Of a stretch of DNA of 13,371 nucleotides, positions 13,212-13,371 are shown piece after piece. Positions within the stretch are counted from its first letter, which is position 1. Every line of letters starts with the position of its first letter. The DNA comes from Pedosphaera sp. GTDB taxonomy: Bacteria > Verrucomicrobiota > Verrucomicrobiia > Limisphaerales > SIAT01. The position numbers and the translations under genes were made by a program. The notes beneath the pieces are model-generated. The model was not told where the DNA came from. It saw only the letters and a program-made list of their open reading frames with translations, and did no database searches. Location: NCBI GenBank assembly GCA_009691645.1, contig SIAT01000033.1, positions 1 through 13,371 on the forward strand, written 5' to 3'.

Positions 13212-13371
13212 AAATCAACCGACGTTTTTTTCGCCGCTGGGGCGTGGGCATGGGACTGTTCCTCGCTTTTGCCCTTCCGTTGCTGGGGCAGGAGATCAAG
13301 TTCCCCGCGCTGATCCAAGAAGTGGAGATCCGCTACGCCGGTCCCAAGACCGTCGGTGAGGACTACGTCCG
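13208..13371 (+). CDS. Probable outer-membrane assembly factor BamA, N-terminal fragment cut by window end
   Basis: An ATG at 13208 overlaps the dnaB stop as ATGA and the frame stays open to the window edge (54 complete codons). The product begins with basic residues (KINRRFFRRW), a hydrophobic stretch GMGLFLAFALPLLG (14-27) and a likely cleavage after Gln28, a typical Sec signal. The mature start FPALIQEVEIRYAGPKTVGEDYVR resembles the first strand and helix of a POTRA domain as found at the start of BamA/Omp85 proteins, which insert beta-barrel proteins in the outer membrane. Only about half a POTRA domain is visible, so another POTRA or surface-antigen protein remains possible. The four-base overlap suggests co-translation with dnaB, an unusual functional pairing. 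Confidence 0.65.
   Translation, partial: MKINRRFFRRWGVGMGLFLAFALPLLGQEIKFPALIQEVEIRYAGPKTVGEDYV

Overview
The window looks like a chromosomal housekeeping segment from a GC-rich, diderm (Gram-negative-type) bacterium. I suspect Verrucomicrobiota, possibly the Pedosphaera/Limisphaerales side. That rests on gene content: a BamA-type start, a ScsB-like DsbD, a DUF547 lipoprotein, secreted esterase and SMP-30-like proteins, ribosomal proteins with Lys/Ala/Glu-rich tails, and almost no Shine-Dalgarno sequences. It is an inference from protein style, not a database match. Coding density is very high, no gene-free gap exceeds about 150 bases, and I see no mobile element, CRISPR array or phage gene.

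Left region (1-5032). The 3' part of a plus-strand SMP-30/gluconolactonase-like gene meets a minus-strand tRNA-Arg(ACG) with encoded CCA. Upstream of the tRNA on the minus strand are, in transcription order, a phospholipase-D-family cardiolipin-synthase-like enzyme (3809-5032), an A-type iron-sulfur carrier (3348-3740), the co-chaperone HscB (2752-3351, GTG start in a 4-base overlap), a secreted alpha/beta-hydrolase esterase (1787-2677) and a DUF547 lipoprotein (929-1729).

Right region (5042-13371). All genes are on the plus strand: a DsbD/ScsB-like thiol:disulfide reductase, purE, then prs, rplY (bL25), pth, rpsF, ssb and rplI, ending at a strong intrinsic terminator (11566-11598). dnaB follows and overlaps by four bases the start of a gene that looks like bamA, cut by the window end. 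This joins two widely conserved blocks, prs-rplY-pth and rpsF-ssb-rplI-dnaB. PurE and Prs serve purine synthesis; bL25, Pth, bS6 and bL9 serve translation; SSB and DnaB serve replication; DsbD and BamA serve the envelope.

I did not find a new multi-gene system. The points worth a second look are smaller: missing Shine-Dalgarno sequences, the absence of rpsR from the rpsF cluster, a His in place of a conserved Asn in Pth, an N-terminal insertion in DnaB, and an isolated iscA-hscB pair.
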